Positions 16,417 through 24,919 of a DNA stretch of 64,000 bases are shown here, piece by piece. The stretch covers positions 1,736,001-1,800,000 of the forward strand of contig NZ_CP085154.1 in NCBI RefSeq assembly GCF_022788695.1, in the 5' to 3' direction. The stretch is from Pseudosulfitobacter sp. DSM 107133. GTDB taxonomy: Bacteria > Pseudomonadota > Alphaproteobacteria > Rhodobacterales > Rhodobacteraceae. Under the pieces are notes generated by a model. It worked only from the letters and a program-made list of their open reading frames with translations, searched no databases and had not been told where the DNA came from. Made by a program: the position numbers and the translations under genes. The stretch's first letter is position 1, and each line of letters opens with the position of its first letter.

Positions 16417-17232
16417 TCAGCGTGCCGGGCGGCTGTCGGGCAGGGCGATATTGGCCACCTGTTCGGCAATCGGGTCCGAAGACAGCGGATGGGTGTCGGG
16501 GCTGTAATCGTCGGGATTGTTCAGCTTGGTCCATTTGCCGCCGACATAAATCTCGAGGCCGGAAAAGTTGGATTTATATCCCATCTTCTGACTGCCCGGC
16601 ACCCAATAGCCCAGATAGACATAGGGCAAGCCCGCCTCGCGGGCGATGGCGATGTGATCGAGGATCAGATAGGTGCCAAGGCTGTTGCGCGGCATGTCGG
16701 GGGTGTAGAAGGAATAGACCATGCTCAGCCCGTCTGACAGCACGTCGGTCAGGCAGGTGCCGATCAGGGTGCTTTGGTCATCGGTGTATTCGATGACACG
16801 GCTGCGCACCGGCGTTTCCTCGATCATCGCGGCGAATTCGAAGACATCCATGTCGGCCATGCCGCCATCGGCGTGGCGGCTGTCCAGATAGGTGCGGAAC
16901 AGTTCGTATTGCGCCTCGGTCGCCCAGGGCGATGTGGCACGGCGGCTGATGCCGGCGTTGCGGCGCAGGGTACGCTTCTGGCTTTTGGAGGGCTGGAAAG
17001 TGGCGACGTTGATGCGCGCCGACAGGCAGGAAGCGCATTCGGTACATGACGGACGATACAGCACATTCTGCGAGCGGCGGAACCCTTGCTGGGAAAGACT
17101 GTCGTTCAGCCGCCCCGCGTTTTCACCCTGCAGGGCAGTGAACAACTTCCGCTCCATCCGCCCGTCAAGATAAGGGCAGGGTTGTGGGGCAGTGACATAG
17201 AACTGCGGGGCGAGAGGCAGCGAGTGGCGCAT
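16417..17232 (-). CDS. bpt: Aspartate/glutamate leucyltransferase
   Basis: The 271-residue aminoacyl-tRNA–protein transferase adds Leu to proteins beginning with Asp or Glu, marking them for ClpS–ClpAP in the N-degron pathway. The N-terminal ATE domain has [14 protein letters not shown], then [18 protein letters not shown] with the clustered conserved cysteines. The C-terminal GNAT-like domain has [20 protein letters not shown] and [20 protein letters not shown]. Length and motifs match the alphaproteobacterial family, once annotated ate. It is a cytosolic housekeeping gene with no clear operon partner here. Confidence 0.93.
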   Translation of the reverse strand: MRHSLPLAPQFYVTAPQPCPYLDGRMERKLFTALQGENAGRLNDSLSQQGFRRSQNVLYRPSCTECASCLSARINVATFQPSKSQKRTLRRNAGISRRATSPWATEAQYELFRTYLDSRHADGGMADMDVFEFAAMIEETPVRSRVIEYTDDQSTLIGTCLTDVLSDGLSMVYSFYTPDMPRNSLGTYLILDHIAIAREAGLPYVYLGYWVPGSQKMGYKSNFSGLEIYVGGKWTKLNNPDDYSPDTHPLSSDPIAEQVANIALPDSRPAR

Positions 17233-17313
17233 GTATTATCCGTACGATTTTAGACAATGATAACCGGACAGAAATGTGTGACAAGAGCCACTTCGATTCA
17301 AGGTTTACAAGAA

Positions 17314-17751
17314 TTAGCCCAATGCCCGGCGATTCATCGCGGCCGTACCCAGCGCGATGTCGGTCAGGCTTTGGCCGCGGGCCGAGGCGCACATGAAGAT
17401 CACCGACAAGAGTTGCAGAGGAAAGATCGCCCAGCTGACATAATATCCCACGGTGTGAATCAGCGCCTGACCCAGATCCAGACGCGCACCGGTGCTGTCG
17501 CGCAGCTCGATCGCGCACAGCCGCATGCCCAATGTTGCACTGCCGCCCGTGATGGTGATCACGCGATAGGCAAAATCCAGCGTGGCAAAGAGAACCGGAA
17601 AGAAAAACAACGCTGTAAAGGCGGTGAACGGAACGATAATCACCGCCAGAAGCGACACAAGCAGCATGTCGACGATCCAGGCCAGGAAACGTTTGGCGGT
17701 CACGTCGCGGTAAAATTTCGGATCGGTGAGCGGATCGGCGGAATAGGTCAT
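17314..17751 (-). CDS. RDD-family membrane protein
   Basis: The 145-residue protein has three to four hydrophobic helices. The RDD pattern appears as KRFLAWIVDMLLVSLLAV (Arg and Asp in the first helix), and TLGMRLCAIELRDSTGARL follows the second pair of helices. The family function is poorly defined; some members affect ion exchange. The ATG at 17751 is chosen because the soluble N-terminus (MTYSADPLTDPKFYRDVTA) is typical; the longer frame upstream overlaps the next gene. It lies 64 bp downstream of the DUF2852 gene on the same strand. Confidence 0.8.
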   Translation of the reverse strand: MTYSADPLTDPKFYRDVTAKRFLAWIVDMLLVSLLAVIIVPFTAFTALFFFPVLFATLDFAYRVITITGGSATLGMRLCAIELRDSTGARLDLGQALIHTVGYYVSWAIFPLQLLSVIFMCASARGQSLTDIALGTAAMNRRALG

Positions 17752-17815
17752 GTCAGCCTTCTGTATCAAGGATAAGCCAGCCCCCGCGACGGGGGCCAGC
17801 ACAGTGTTGTCGCAA

Positions 17816-18229
17816 TCAGGCGTCAGCGTCGGCTTTGCCGGATTTGGCGCGCTCGTCCATGAACTGGTCGAACTCGGCCTTGTCCTTGGCCTCGCGCAGG
17901 CGCTCCAGGAAGGCTTCAAAGTTGGTCTGCTCTTCTTCCAGACGGCGCAATGTGTCAGCCTTGTAGCTGTCAAACGCCGAGTTGCCGGTAGAGCGCATGG
18001 TGTGCATCGAACGGGCCATGCGGCGGGACGAACAGGATTTGTTGAACATACGTTTGCTCCAGATCATGTAAAACAGAAGGGCCAGGCCGACGGGCCAGAA
18101 AAAGATAAAGCCCAGGACCATAGCGGCGATCCATGCGCCTTTGCCGCGGTCATCCATCCAGGCCTCGGTTTTGCTGAACCAACCGGGGTTCGAGGCCGAG
18201 GAGGCAGGTGCAGTAACAGTTGTCATCAT
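17816..18229 (-). CDS. DUF2852 family membrane protein
   Basis: The 137-residue protein has one strong transmembrane segment at about 33-57 (GAWIAAMVLGFIFFWPVGLA, then LLFYMIW) and a long helical, charged C-terminal tail (LRRLEEEQTNFEAFLERLRE) likely to form a coiled coil. This matches DUF2852, of unknown function. Two ATGs in tandem (18229, 18226) follow GAAAGG. The upstream region carries two strong palindromes (18284-18360), so this gene is probably tightly regulated. It is followed by the RDD protein gene on the same strand. Confidence 0.8.
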   Translation of the reverse strand: MMTTVTAPASSASNPGWFSKTEAWMDDRGKGAWIAAMVLGFIFFWPVGLALLFYMIWSKRMFNKSCSSRRMARSMHTMRSTGNSAFDSYKADTLRRLEEEQTNFEAFLERLREAKDKAEFDQFMDERAKSGKADADA

Positions 18230-18283
18230 GTGAACCTTTCATCATCAACGTGGAAATCCCGGTTTGATTGGGTCTTGGCCGGA

Positions 18284-18360
18284 ATGTGAATGTCTTTCAC
18301 ATCAATCAATTTGGGTATTCTGGGCGATGACGCAAGGGGCTATGTGAATGTTTTTTACAT
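18284..18360 (-). promoter_or_regulatory. Tandem palindromic operators upstream of DUF2852 gene
   Basis: ATGTGAA-TGTCT-TTCACAT (18284-18302) is a perfect 7+5+7 palindrome. A second site, ATGTGAA-TGTTT-TTTACAT (18342-18360), has one mismatch, and the start-to-start distance is 58 bp. Both lie 55-131 bp upstream of the DUF2852 start. This is the form of a pair of sites for a dimeric regulator; the regulator is unknown. Confidence 0.6.
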
Positions 18361-18372
18361 TTTCCGAAAGGA

Positions 18373-18837
18373 TCAAGTAAAATCAGATACTTGTCCGTCA
18401 CAAATTCTTGCAAGTTCTGCCGGTTCGGCGGCAAACACATGGTGTGGCGTGCCCGCAGCGGCCCAGATTACGTCGAAATCCATCAGGCGGCGGTCGAAAA
18501 AACACTGGATGGGCGACAGGTGGCCCACCGGAGACACCCCGCCAATGGCAAAGCCGGTCTGGGCACGGATCAGGGCGGCGTCGGCCTTGCCCAGTTCTTC
18601 ACCCGCAAGCGCGGTTGCCTTGACCGGATCGACACGGCTGCCACCCGCAGTGACAAACAACACGGCGCGCCCGCTGGTCTGGCCCTGAAACACGATCGAC
18701 TTGCCTATCTGGTCCACATCGCAGCCCACGGCGCTGGCAGCGTCCTCGGCGGTGCGGGCCAGGGCGGTTTCGGTGATCTGCGGGGGCAGCCCGGCGGCCT
18801 CGAGGGCGGCGCGGACACGTTTCAGGCTTTTGCTCAT
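18373..18837 (-). CDS. YbaK/ProX-type aminoacyl-tRNA deacylase
   Basis: The 154-residue protein belongs to the YbaK/prolyl-tRNA editing domain family, which hydrolyses mischarged aminoacyl-tRNAs. Visible motifs are DQIGKSIVFQGQTSGRAVLF with the conserved Lys, FVTAGGSRVD, and TGFAIGGVSPVGHLSP with the GGV–P–G signature. The ATG at 18837 (MSKSLKRVRAALEAAG) gives the usual N-terminal helix. It is a free-standing editing factor; the exact amino acid specificity cannot be read from the sequence. It is the first gene after the structured intergenic region. Confidence 0.88.
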   Translation of the reverse strand: MSKSLKRVRAALEAAGLPPQITETALARTAEDAASAVGCDVDQIGKSIVFQGQTSGRAVLFVTAGGSRVDPVKATALAGEELGKADAALIRAQTGFAIGGVSPVGHLSPIQCFFDRRLMDFDVIWAAAGTPHHVFAAEPAELARICDGQVSDFT

Positions 18838-19422
18838 GGGGGCATAAGTGGCAATTGGCGGCAACGGACGCAAGGGTCGAAATGGGCCTGCTGTTTAGGG
18901 TCAGATCGCATTGGTCTTTACGGAACAACTGACCCGAACTCGAAAACCGGATATTCGCGCAGGATGCCGCGAAGGGTTGGATGGAGGCCGGACCTACCTT
19001 GCCACAAAGGGCAGCGCCCGACCGCGGGTGGGCATCGGGACGTTAGTAGATGCCACTTTATCTCTAAACTTTGACGTGTGGGTGATGAACCGCAATACGG
19101 AGAGAAAGCGCCCGCCCGTCGCACCAAAGGTGCGCCAATTATCTTAGGCACGCCTCCGGCGTGACGGGCGGTCGGGCGCTGCCCGGCGGTGCTACGCACC
19201 TTGATTCCGGGCTTGGTGAACCTTGGATAAGTTCCGCATAACAGACTTTTGCACAGATCGCGACAAAGGTCAGAATTGTTTGACCTTCGCAACAAGACTG
19301 CCTGACGCGGCCCCCTTGATGACCGCCCCCGAAATCAGTCCCACCAAACCCATTATACCTGGCGTCCCAAACCTGCGCGCGCCGCCCATTGACGCGGCGG
19401 ATGCAGCGGGCAAAGTGGGGCA
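18838..19422. other. 585-bp intergenic region, no gene seen
   Basis: Between the YbaK-like start (minus) and glnE (plus). Frames here lack recognisable domains. The main content is the multi-stem element at 19009-19184, followed by the sequence ACCTTGATTCCGGGCTTGG at 19198-19216 that recurs nearly unchanged at 27442. glnE promoter elements must lie in the last 200 bp, but I see no convincing hexamer pair. Confidence 0.6.
19009..19184. repeat. Multi-stem structured intergenic element
   Basis: Perfect 16-bp inverted repeats GGGCAGCGCCCGACCG (19009-19024) and CGGTCGGGCGCTGCCC (19169-19184) enclose a second inverted pair, CGCCCGTC (19113-19120) and GACGGGCG (19163-19170), which in turn encloses two small hairpins, GCACC-AAA-GGTGC (19121-19133) and CACGCC-TCC-GGCGTG (19149-19163). 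The stems can stack into a branched fold. It could be a miniature repeat element or a structured RNA; no coding content is evident. Confidence 0.55.
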
Positions 19423-22206
19423 ATGACACATCCCCTGATCCCGAACCGCATCCCGCGCCCCTTTGACCCCGATCGCGGCGCCGAGGCCCGCGCGCGGGTG
19501 CATGACATCACACCCGAGCAGGCCGACCTGCTGGCGGGCACGGCGGCGTGCAGCCCCTATCTGGCGGGACTGATCGAGAAAGAAGCCGATTGGATCGCCG
19601 AGGCCCTGCAAGACCCGGACACAGCGCTGGCCGACACGTTGAAAGCCGTCGGCGTGCTGGAGCAGGGCGATTTGATGAGCGGTCTGCGGCAGGCCAAGCG
19701 GCGGGTGGCGCTGTTGACGGCACTGGCCGATCTGGGCGGCGTCTGGCCGCTGGAACAGGTGACTGGTGCGCTGACCGCTCTGGCCGATGCGGCCTGTGAT
19801 ACGGCGCTGCGGGCGGGCATTGCAACGCAGATCAAACGTGGCAAGCTGCCGGGCATGGGGCCCGATGATGTGGCCGACGCGGGCGGCATGGTGGTGCTGG
19901 CCATGGGCAAGATGGGCGCGGGCGAGCTGAACTATTCCTCGGACATCGACCTGATCTGCCTGTTCGACGAAAGCCGCTTTGACCCGCCAGACTATCACGA
20001 GGCGCGCGCGGCCTTTGTGCGCGCCACCCGCGCAATGAGTGCGGCGCTGAACGATATCACGGGTGAGGGCTATGTCTTTCGCACTGACCTGCGCTTGCGT
20101 CCTGATCCGGCTGTAACTCCGGTGTGCATGTCGATGGAAGCGGCCGAGCGCTATTACGAAAGCCTTGGCCGCACATGGGAACGCGCCGCCTATATCAAGG
20201 CGCGACCGGCGGCGGGGGATCTGGCGGCGGGCGAGAAGTTCCTGACCACCCTGCGCCCCTTCGTGTGGCGCCGCCATCTGGACTTTGCCGCCATTCAGGA
20301 CGCCCACGACATGCGGCTGGCGATCCGCGAACACAAGGGGCTGGGCGGGCCGATCACGCTGCCCGATCACAATATGAAACTGGGCCGTGGCGGCATCCGC
20401 GAGATCGAGTTTTTCACCCAGACCCGCCAGTTGATCGCAGGCGGGCGCGATGCCGACCTTCGGGTGCGCGGCACCGTGCCGGGGCTGAAGGTGCTGTCGG
20501 AAAAGGGCTGGATACCGACCGAGGTTGCGACCCGACTGACCGACCATTACCGCGCCCACCGCACCGTGGAACACCGTCTGCAAATGGTGCGCGATGCGCA
20601 AACCCACCGGCTGCCCGCCACGGACAAGGGCTTTGCCCGTCTGGCGGCAATGATGGACACCGAGGTGGACAGCCTTGAGGCCGATCTGCGCAGGCGTCTG
20701 GCGGCGGTGCATGAGGATACAGAAGGGTTCTTTGCCCCCTCGGCCCCCCCGGAAAGCGCTGTCAAAATGCCCGATATTGATCTGTCGATCACCAATCGCT
20801 GGCCAACCTATCCCGCCTTGCGCAATGCGCGCGGCGCTGCGGTGTTTGAACGCATCCGTCCGGTGTTTCTGGAAAAACTGTCCCGCGCCGCGCGCCCTGA
20901 TGAGGCGCTGCGCGCGCTGGACGGGTTTCTGGCGGGCTTGCCTGCGGGGGTGCAGCTGTTTTCCCTGTTCGAGGCGAACCCGCAACTGGTCGATCTGCTG
21001 ATCGACATCGTCGGAACCTCGCCCGCACTGGCGCGCCATCTGAGCCAGAACGCCGGTGTCTTTGACGCGGTGATCGGCGGCGCGTTCTTTGACGACTGGC
21101 CTGATCCTGAAACATGGCAGGGTGATCTGGAAAACGCGTTGCACGATGAGCCGGATTACGAATCCAGACTGGATATCGTGCGCCGCTGGGCCAAGGAATG
21201 GCACTTTCGCATCGGGGTGCATCTGCTGCGCGGCGTGATTGCGCCGCCCGTGGCCGCCGCCCATTACTCGGACCTCGCGCGAATCTGCGTGCGCGCCCTG
21301 TGGCCGGTGGTGATTGACGAATTCGCCCGCAGGTTCGGCCCGCCACCGGGGCGGGGGGCTGCGGTGCTGGGCATGGGGTCGCTGGGGGCAGGGACGCTGA
21401 GCGCAACATCGGATCTGGATATGATCGTGATCTATGACCCGCAGGACGCCGAAGCCTCGGAGGGTCCGAAATCGCTGGCCACACGACCTTATTATGCGCG
21501 TCTGACGCAGGCGCTGATCACCGCCATCACCACCAGCACCGCGCAGGGCAAACTGTACGAGGTCGATATGCGCCTGCGCCCCTCGGGCAATCAGGGGCCG
21601 GTGGCGACCAGCTGGGCCAGCTTTCAGGACTATCAGCGCAAAGAGGCATGGACCTGGGAGCATCTGGCGCTGACCCGCGCGCGGGTGATCGCGGGGCCTG
21701 CGGATCTGGGCGATGACATCGAACGCTTTCGCCAAAGCCTTGTGACCCAGTCGCGGGACCGGGCCGGAACCCTGCGCGATGTGGCGGACATGCGCGACCG
21801 CATCGCGGCGGCCAAACAGCCGGCGGGGGCCTGGGACACCAAGCTGGGCCGGGGCCGGATGCAAGACATTGAACTGGCCGCGCAGATGGGCGGCTTGCTG
21901 GCGGGCGTGCCCGCACGCAGCGTGTCCAGCGGGCTGGCCGGAGGCGTGAACAGCGGTCTGTGGGACCAGAACGGAGCGGACACGATGCTGCGCGCCTACG
22001 GGCTGTGCTTTGATTTGCAGATTGCCGCCCGCCTGCTGACCCAGGGGCCGCTCGACACCGATGAACTGGGGCAGGGCGGCGTCAGCTTTCTGCTGCGCAT
22101 CACCGATCAACCCGACCTTGCCACATTGCGCCGCAGTATGGATGATGCCACAACTGCCGCCGCCGACGTGATCGACGCGGCCCTGCCCGAGGGGGAAGAG
22201 ACATGA
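19423..22206 (+). CDS. glnE: Glutamine synthetase adenylyltransferase/deadenylylase
   Basis: The 927-residue bifunctional enzyme adenylylates and deadenylylates glutamine synthetase in response to PII. Two nucleotidyltransferase domains are visible. The N-terminal one (deadenylylation) has AMGKMGAGELNYSSDIDLIC near residues 165-185. The C-terminal one (adenylylation) has GMGSLGAGTLSATSDLDMIV, then IYD, near 650-672. Each is followed by its helical HD-like bundle, for example RGGIREIEFFTQTRQLIAGG and KLGRGRMQDIELAAQ. Slightly shorter than the enterobacterial protein, as usual in alphaproteobacteria. Its stop overlaps the next gene's ATG (ATGA). Confidence 0.95.
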   Translation: MTHPLIPNRIPRPFDPDRGAEARARVHDITPEQADLLAGTAACSPYLAGLIEKEADWIAEALQDPDTALADTLKAVGVLEQGDLMSGLRQAKRRVALLTALADLGGVWPLEQVTGALTALADAACDTALRAGIATQIKRGKLPGMGPDDVADAGGMVVLAMGKMGAGELNYSSDIDLICLFDESRFDPPDYHEARAAFVRATRAMSAALNDITGEGYVFRTDLRLRPDPAVTPVCMSMEAAERYYESLGRTWERAAYIKARPAAGDLAAGEKFLTTLRPFVWRRHLDFAAIQDAHDMRLAIREHKGLGGPITLPDHNMKLGRGGIREIEFFTQTRQLIAGGRDADLRVRGTVPGLKVLSEKGWIPTEVATRLTDHYRAHRTVEHRLQMVRDAQTHRLPATDKGFARLAAMMDTEVDSLEADLRRRLAAVHEDTEGFFAPSAPPESAVKMPDIDLSITNRWPTYPALRNARGAAVFERIRPVFLEKLSRAARPDEALRALDGFLAGLPAGVQLFSLFEANPQLVDLLIDIVGTSPALARHLSQNAGVFDAVIGGAFFDDWPDPETWQGDLENALHDEPDYESRLDIVRRWAKEWHFRIGVHLLRGVIAPPVAAAHYSDLARICVRALWPVVIDEFARRFGPPPGRGAAVLGMGSLGAGTLSATSDLDMIVIYDPQDAEASEGPKSLATRPYYARLTQALITAITTSTAQGKLYEVDMRLRPSGNQGPVATSWASFQDYQRKEAWTWEHLALTRARVIAGPADLGDDIERFRQSLVTQSRDRAGTLRDVADMRDRIAAAKQPAGAWDTKLGRGRMQDIELAAQMGGLLAGVPARSVSSGLAGGVNSGLWDQNGADTMLRAYGLCFDLQIAARLLTQGPLDTDELGQGGVSFLLRITDQPDLATLRRSMDDATTAAADVIDAALPEGEET

Positions 22207-22475
22207 TTCAAAAGGGTGACCACAACGACCCCAAGGGGCTGATCCTCGAATCCTTTCGCATCGACGGGATCACCCCGTCGGAATGTCGCACGATCTTTCT
22301 GGACTGGGCGCTCAGCCTGCCGGTTGACGCCGACACCCGCACCGCGCTTGAGGCGCTGTTGGTGCAATATGGCGATGCGCCCGACCATCCGATGATCCAG
22401 GTGATGACCGAAGGGCTGGCAGGCATGGCCAAACCGCGCCGACGCGGCGGCTGGCGCAGCAGGGCGCGGGATTGA
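22203..22475 (+). CDS. Small conserved protein coupled to glnE
   Basis: This 90-residue soluble protein begins MIQKGDHNDPKGLILESFRI and ends in a basic tail (KPRRRGGWRSRARD). It has no signal peptide or membrane segment. It overlaps glnE by 4 bp, so it is translated with it. The body (ITPSECRTIFLDWALSLP, then ADTRTALEALLVQYG) is helical and acidic. I do not recognise a named domain; the tight coupling suggests a role near nitrogen control, but that is inference only. Confidence 0.7.
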   Translation: MIQKGDHNDPKGLILESFRIDGITPSECRTIFLDWALSLPVDADTRTALEALLVQYGDAPDHPMIQVMTEGLAGMAKPRRRGGWRSRARD

Positions 22476-22573
22476 GGCCGTCCACAGGATAAAACAGGGC
22501 GGGCGACTGTCGCCTGCGCGACCGATACCCATTGCGCGCGCGTCTTTCGGTCATCAAGACGAGCCATCCGTGG

Positions 22574-22702
22574 ATGTCACTGCCGTTCCAGGATGCCAGG
22601 TTTTACGCGCGCATCTCGGACCGCTCTCCCGAACACCGTCAGCGCATCCGCATCTCGGCTGACCTGAGACTGTGGGATACCGCGTTCAAGCAGGATGCCT
22701 GA
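22574..22702 (+). CDS. Possible 42-residue ORF or gene remnant
   Basis: A short frame, MSLPFQDARFYARISDRSPE then HRQRIRISADLRLWDTAFKQ, has the strong G/C third-position bias of real genes in this genome, and the same frame stays open some 80 bp upstream of the ATG without a good ribosome site. It may be a microprotein or the C-terminal remnant of a lost gene. The rest of 22703-22954 is AT-richer and probably holds the promoter of the lipoprotein gene. Confidence 0.25.
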   Translation: MSLPFQDARFYARISDRSPEHRQRIRISADLRLWDTAFKQDA

Positions 22703-22954
22703 CCCTAGCCAAGAAGCGGCTGAAAGAGAAATATCATAGAACCGAAGCGACTTCGTTCCCTATTGTCGGTCATTTTGTCATGCCCCGCCCGCGGGCGCAC
22801 CAATCTTCAGACCCACCCGACCCTAAACAATCCATTGCGCCATCAACAATTCACGACAATTCTGTATTAATGACGCATTGCCGCCCGATTTCGCGGTCAA
22901 ACATCTCCTGAAGGCACACAACCCGAGCAGATAACCGTGCCACCGGAGATGGAT

Positions 22955-23638
22955 ATGAAACTGATGAAACTGATCACATTGCTGGGACTGGGCGCCATGG
23001 TGTCGGCCTGTGCAAACATCGAAACCGCCACGCGCAACGCGCCGTTTGAAACCACGCCCGCTTTTGCATCAGCGCCGGTTGACGCGATGTCCCTTGCCGC
23101 TGCAGAGCCTTCGATTGCAGCCACGCCTGCGCTGCACATCACACAGATCAATGTGGATGTACCGCAGTCGCTGAAGGTCTCCGAGGCCAACCGGTATTAT
23201 CCTTCCGGTGACATCGTATGGCGCGAGGACCCGATGGGGGATCGTCACACGCAGGTCAAAGCCATTTTCGAGGCCGCGATGCAGCAGGGCGCGCAAAGCA
23301 TCAGTGGCGATTATCCCGTGATCCTGGACATCACCGTATCGCGCTTTCATGCGCTGACCGAAAAGGCGCGCTATACCGTGGGCGGCGTGCATTCCATCGC
23401 CTTTACCATGCAATTGCGCGACGCCACCACCGGTGCGCTGTTGGGCGAACCGCATCAGGTCAAGGCCGACCTCAAAGCCTTTGGCGGTCAGCGGGCAATC
23501 GAGGCCGAAGCGCGCGGCGAGACCCAAAAGGTGCGCATCACGGCCCACCTGGCCGAGGTGCTGCGTCAGGAAATGACCAGCGTCGAGGGTTTCGAGAACC
23601 CCCACTTGGGTTTCATGCAGGCGATCAACCAACTCTGA
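22955..23638 (+). CDS. Predicted lipoprotein (DUF6778-like)
   Basis: The 227-residue protein has a short signal (MKLMKLITLLGLGAMVSAC) with the lipobox VSAC, so Cys19 should be lipidated. The ATG at 22955 is chosen over those at 22937 and 22949 because CCGGAG at 22943-22948 is then correctly spaced and the signal becomes standard. The mature part includes ITQINVDVPQSLKVSEANRY and a domain with YPVILDITVSRFHALTEKAR, a pattern of small Rhodobacteraceae lipoproteins of unknown function. Likely periplasmic or inner-leaflet outer membrane. Confidence 0.72.
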   Translation: MKLMKLITLLGLGAMVSACANIETATRNAPFETTPAFASAPVDAMSLAAAEPSIAATPALHITQINVDVPQSLKVSEANRYYPSGDIVWREDPMGDRHTQVKAIFEAAMQQGAQSISGDYPVILDITVSRFHALTEKARYTVGGVHSIAFTMQLRDATTGALLGEPHQVKADLKAFGGQRAIEAEARGETQKVRITAHLAEVLRQEMTSVEGFENPHLGFMQAINQL

Positions 23639-23665
23639 TCTTCCATTTCACCACAATATCCATGT

Positions 23666-23692
23666 ATGAGGGCGCTATGACAGCGCCCTCAT
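23666..23692 (+). promoter_or_regulatory. Perfect hairpin with the start codon in its loop
   Basis: ATGAGGGCGCT (23666-23676) and AGCGCCCTCAT (23682-23692) are perfect 11-bp inverted repeats, and the loop ATGAC (23677-23681) contains the chosen start codon of the RlmI-type gene. It could also serve as a T-less terminator for the lipoprotein gene 28 bp upstream. Translational control is inferred. Confidence 0.55.
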
Positions 23693-24909
23693 TGCATTCC
23701 GATGCCCCCGCAGACCGTCCATCCGACCGTCCCGTGGTCCGCCTTTTGCCCAAAGCCAACGCCCGTGCCATCCGTCACGGCTTTCCTTGGGTCTATGCCA
23801 ACGAACTGGTGACCGACCGCCGCACGCGCGGTCTGGCCCCCGGCACCATTGCCGAACTGGTGGACGAGAACCGCACGCCCATGGGCGTGGTCACCGTCAA
23901 CCCCGACAGCAAGATCATTGCGCGGATGCTGGACAGTGATCCGGCCGCGCAGATCAACCGCGAATGGCTGGTCAAACATCTGGCCCGCGCCCAGATCCTG
24001 CGCGCGCAACTGTTCGACGAACCCTTCTACCGTCTGATCCACGCCGAAGCCGACGGGCTGCCCGGTGTGATCATCGACCGTTTCGGCGACACCTGCGTGA
24101 TCCAGCCCAACGCCGCTTGGGCCGAAATGATGCTGGCCGATCTGGCATCTGCCGTGGCCGAAGTGACAGGTTGCACCAACATCCTGAAAAACGCCGGCGG
24201 ACGGACACGCAGCCTTGAGGGGCTGAACGACGTGAACGAAGTGCTTTTGGGCACCCAGCCCGATGGTCCCGTCGCGGTGTCGATGAACGGCGCGACCTAT
24301 ATGGCCGATCTGGCCACGGGTCAGAAAACCGGTCTGTTCTTCGACCAGCGCCCCAACCATGCCTTTACCAAACGCCTGTCCAAGGGCGCGCGGGTGCTGG
24401 ATGTGTTCAGCCATGTCGGCGGCTTCGGCCTTGCCGCTTTGGCGGGCGGTGCGGAACATGTGCTGGCGGTCGATGGCTCGGCCCCGGCGCTGGAACTGGC
24501 GCGTGCCGGTGCGGACGCCATGGGCGTGTCGGACAAATTTGACACCCGCCAGGGCGACGCCTTCGAGGTGCTGGCCGATCTGGAAGGGCAGGTTGACCCG
24601 TTCGAGGTTGTGGTCTGTGACCCGCCCGCCTTTGCCCCCTCGCGCAAGGCACTTGAGCCGGGCTTGCGTGCCTATGAACGTGTGGCACGTCTGGCGGCAC
24701 CGCTGGTGGCCGAGAACGGCATTCTGGTGCTGTGTTCCTGTTCGCACGCCGCCGACCTGACGCAGTTCCGCTCGGCCTGTGTGCGGGGCATCGGGCGGGC
24801 AGGACGCCACGCGGCGCTGATCCACACCGGCTTTGCCGGACCCGACCACCCGCTGCTGCCGGCACTGGCCGAAAGCGGTTATCTCAAAGCCTTGGTCTTC
24901 CGGCTGTAA
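23677..24909 (+). CDS. Class I SAM-dependent rRNA methyltransferase (RlmI-like)
   Basis: The 410-residue protein resembles RlmI-type 23S rRNA cytosine-5 methyltransferases. An N-terminal PUA-like part (RPVVRLLPKANARAIRHGFP, then WVYANEL) leads to an EEHEE-like middle and a Rossmann domain with VLDVFSHVGGFGLAALAGG (SAM site, near 240), the KTGLFFDQRPNH motif, and the catalytic region VVCDPPAFAPS. The CSCSH motif near residue 360 holds a further conserved Cys. The ATG at 23677 lies in a hairpin loop; an in-frame ATG at 23662 is the alternative start. The target base is not certain. Confidence 0.85.
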   Translation: MTAPSLHSDAPADRPSDRPVVRLLPKANARAIRHGFPWVYANELVTDRRTRGLAPGTIAELVDENRTPMGVVTVNPDSKIIARMLDSDPAAQINREWLVKHLARAQILRAQLFDEPFYRLIHAEADGLPGVIIDRFGDTCVIQPNAAWAEMMLADLASAVAEVTGCTNILKNAGGRTRSLEGLNDVNEVLLGTQPDGPVAVSMNGATYMADLATGQKTGLFFDQRPNHAFTKRLSKGARVLDVFSHVGGFGLAALAGGAEHVLAVDGSAPALELARAGADAMGVSDKFDTRQGDAFEVLADLEGQVDPFEVVVCDPPAFAPSRKALEPGLRAYERVARLAAPLVAENGILVLCSCSHAADLTQFRSACVRGIGRAGRHAALIHTGFAGPDHPLLPALAESGYLKALVFRL

Positions 24910-24919
24910 GCGGCCCTTC

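Noticed and set aside
19270..22110. Long open frame of over 900 codons antisense to glnE
   Set aside because: It is opposite a clear glnE frame and its translation is Arg/His/Gln-rich without domains, as expected of an antisense shadow in high-GC DNA.
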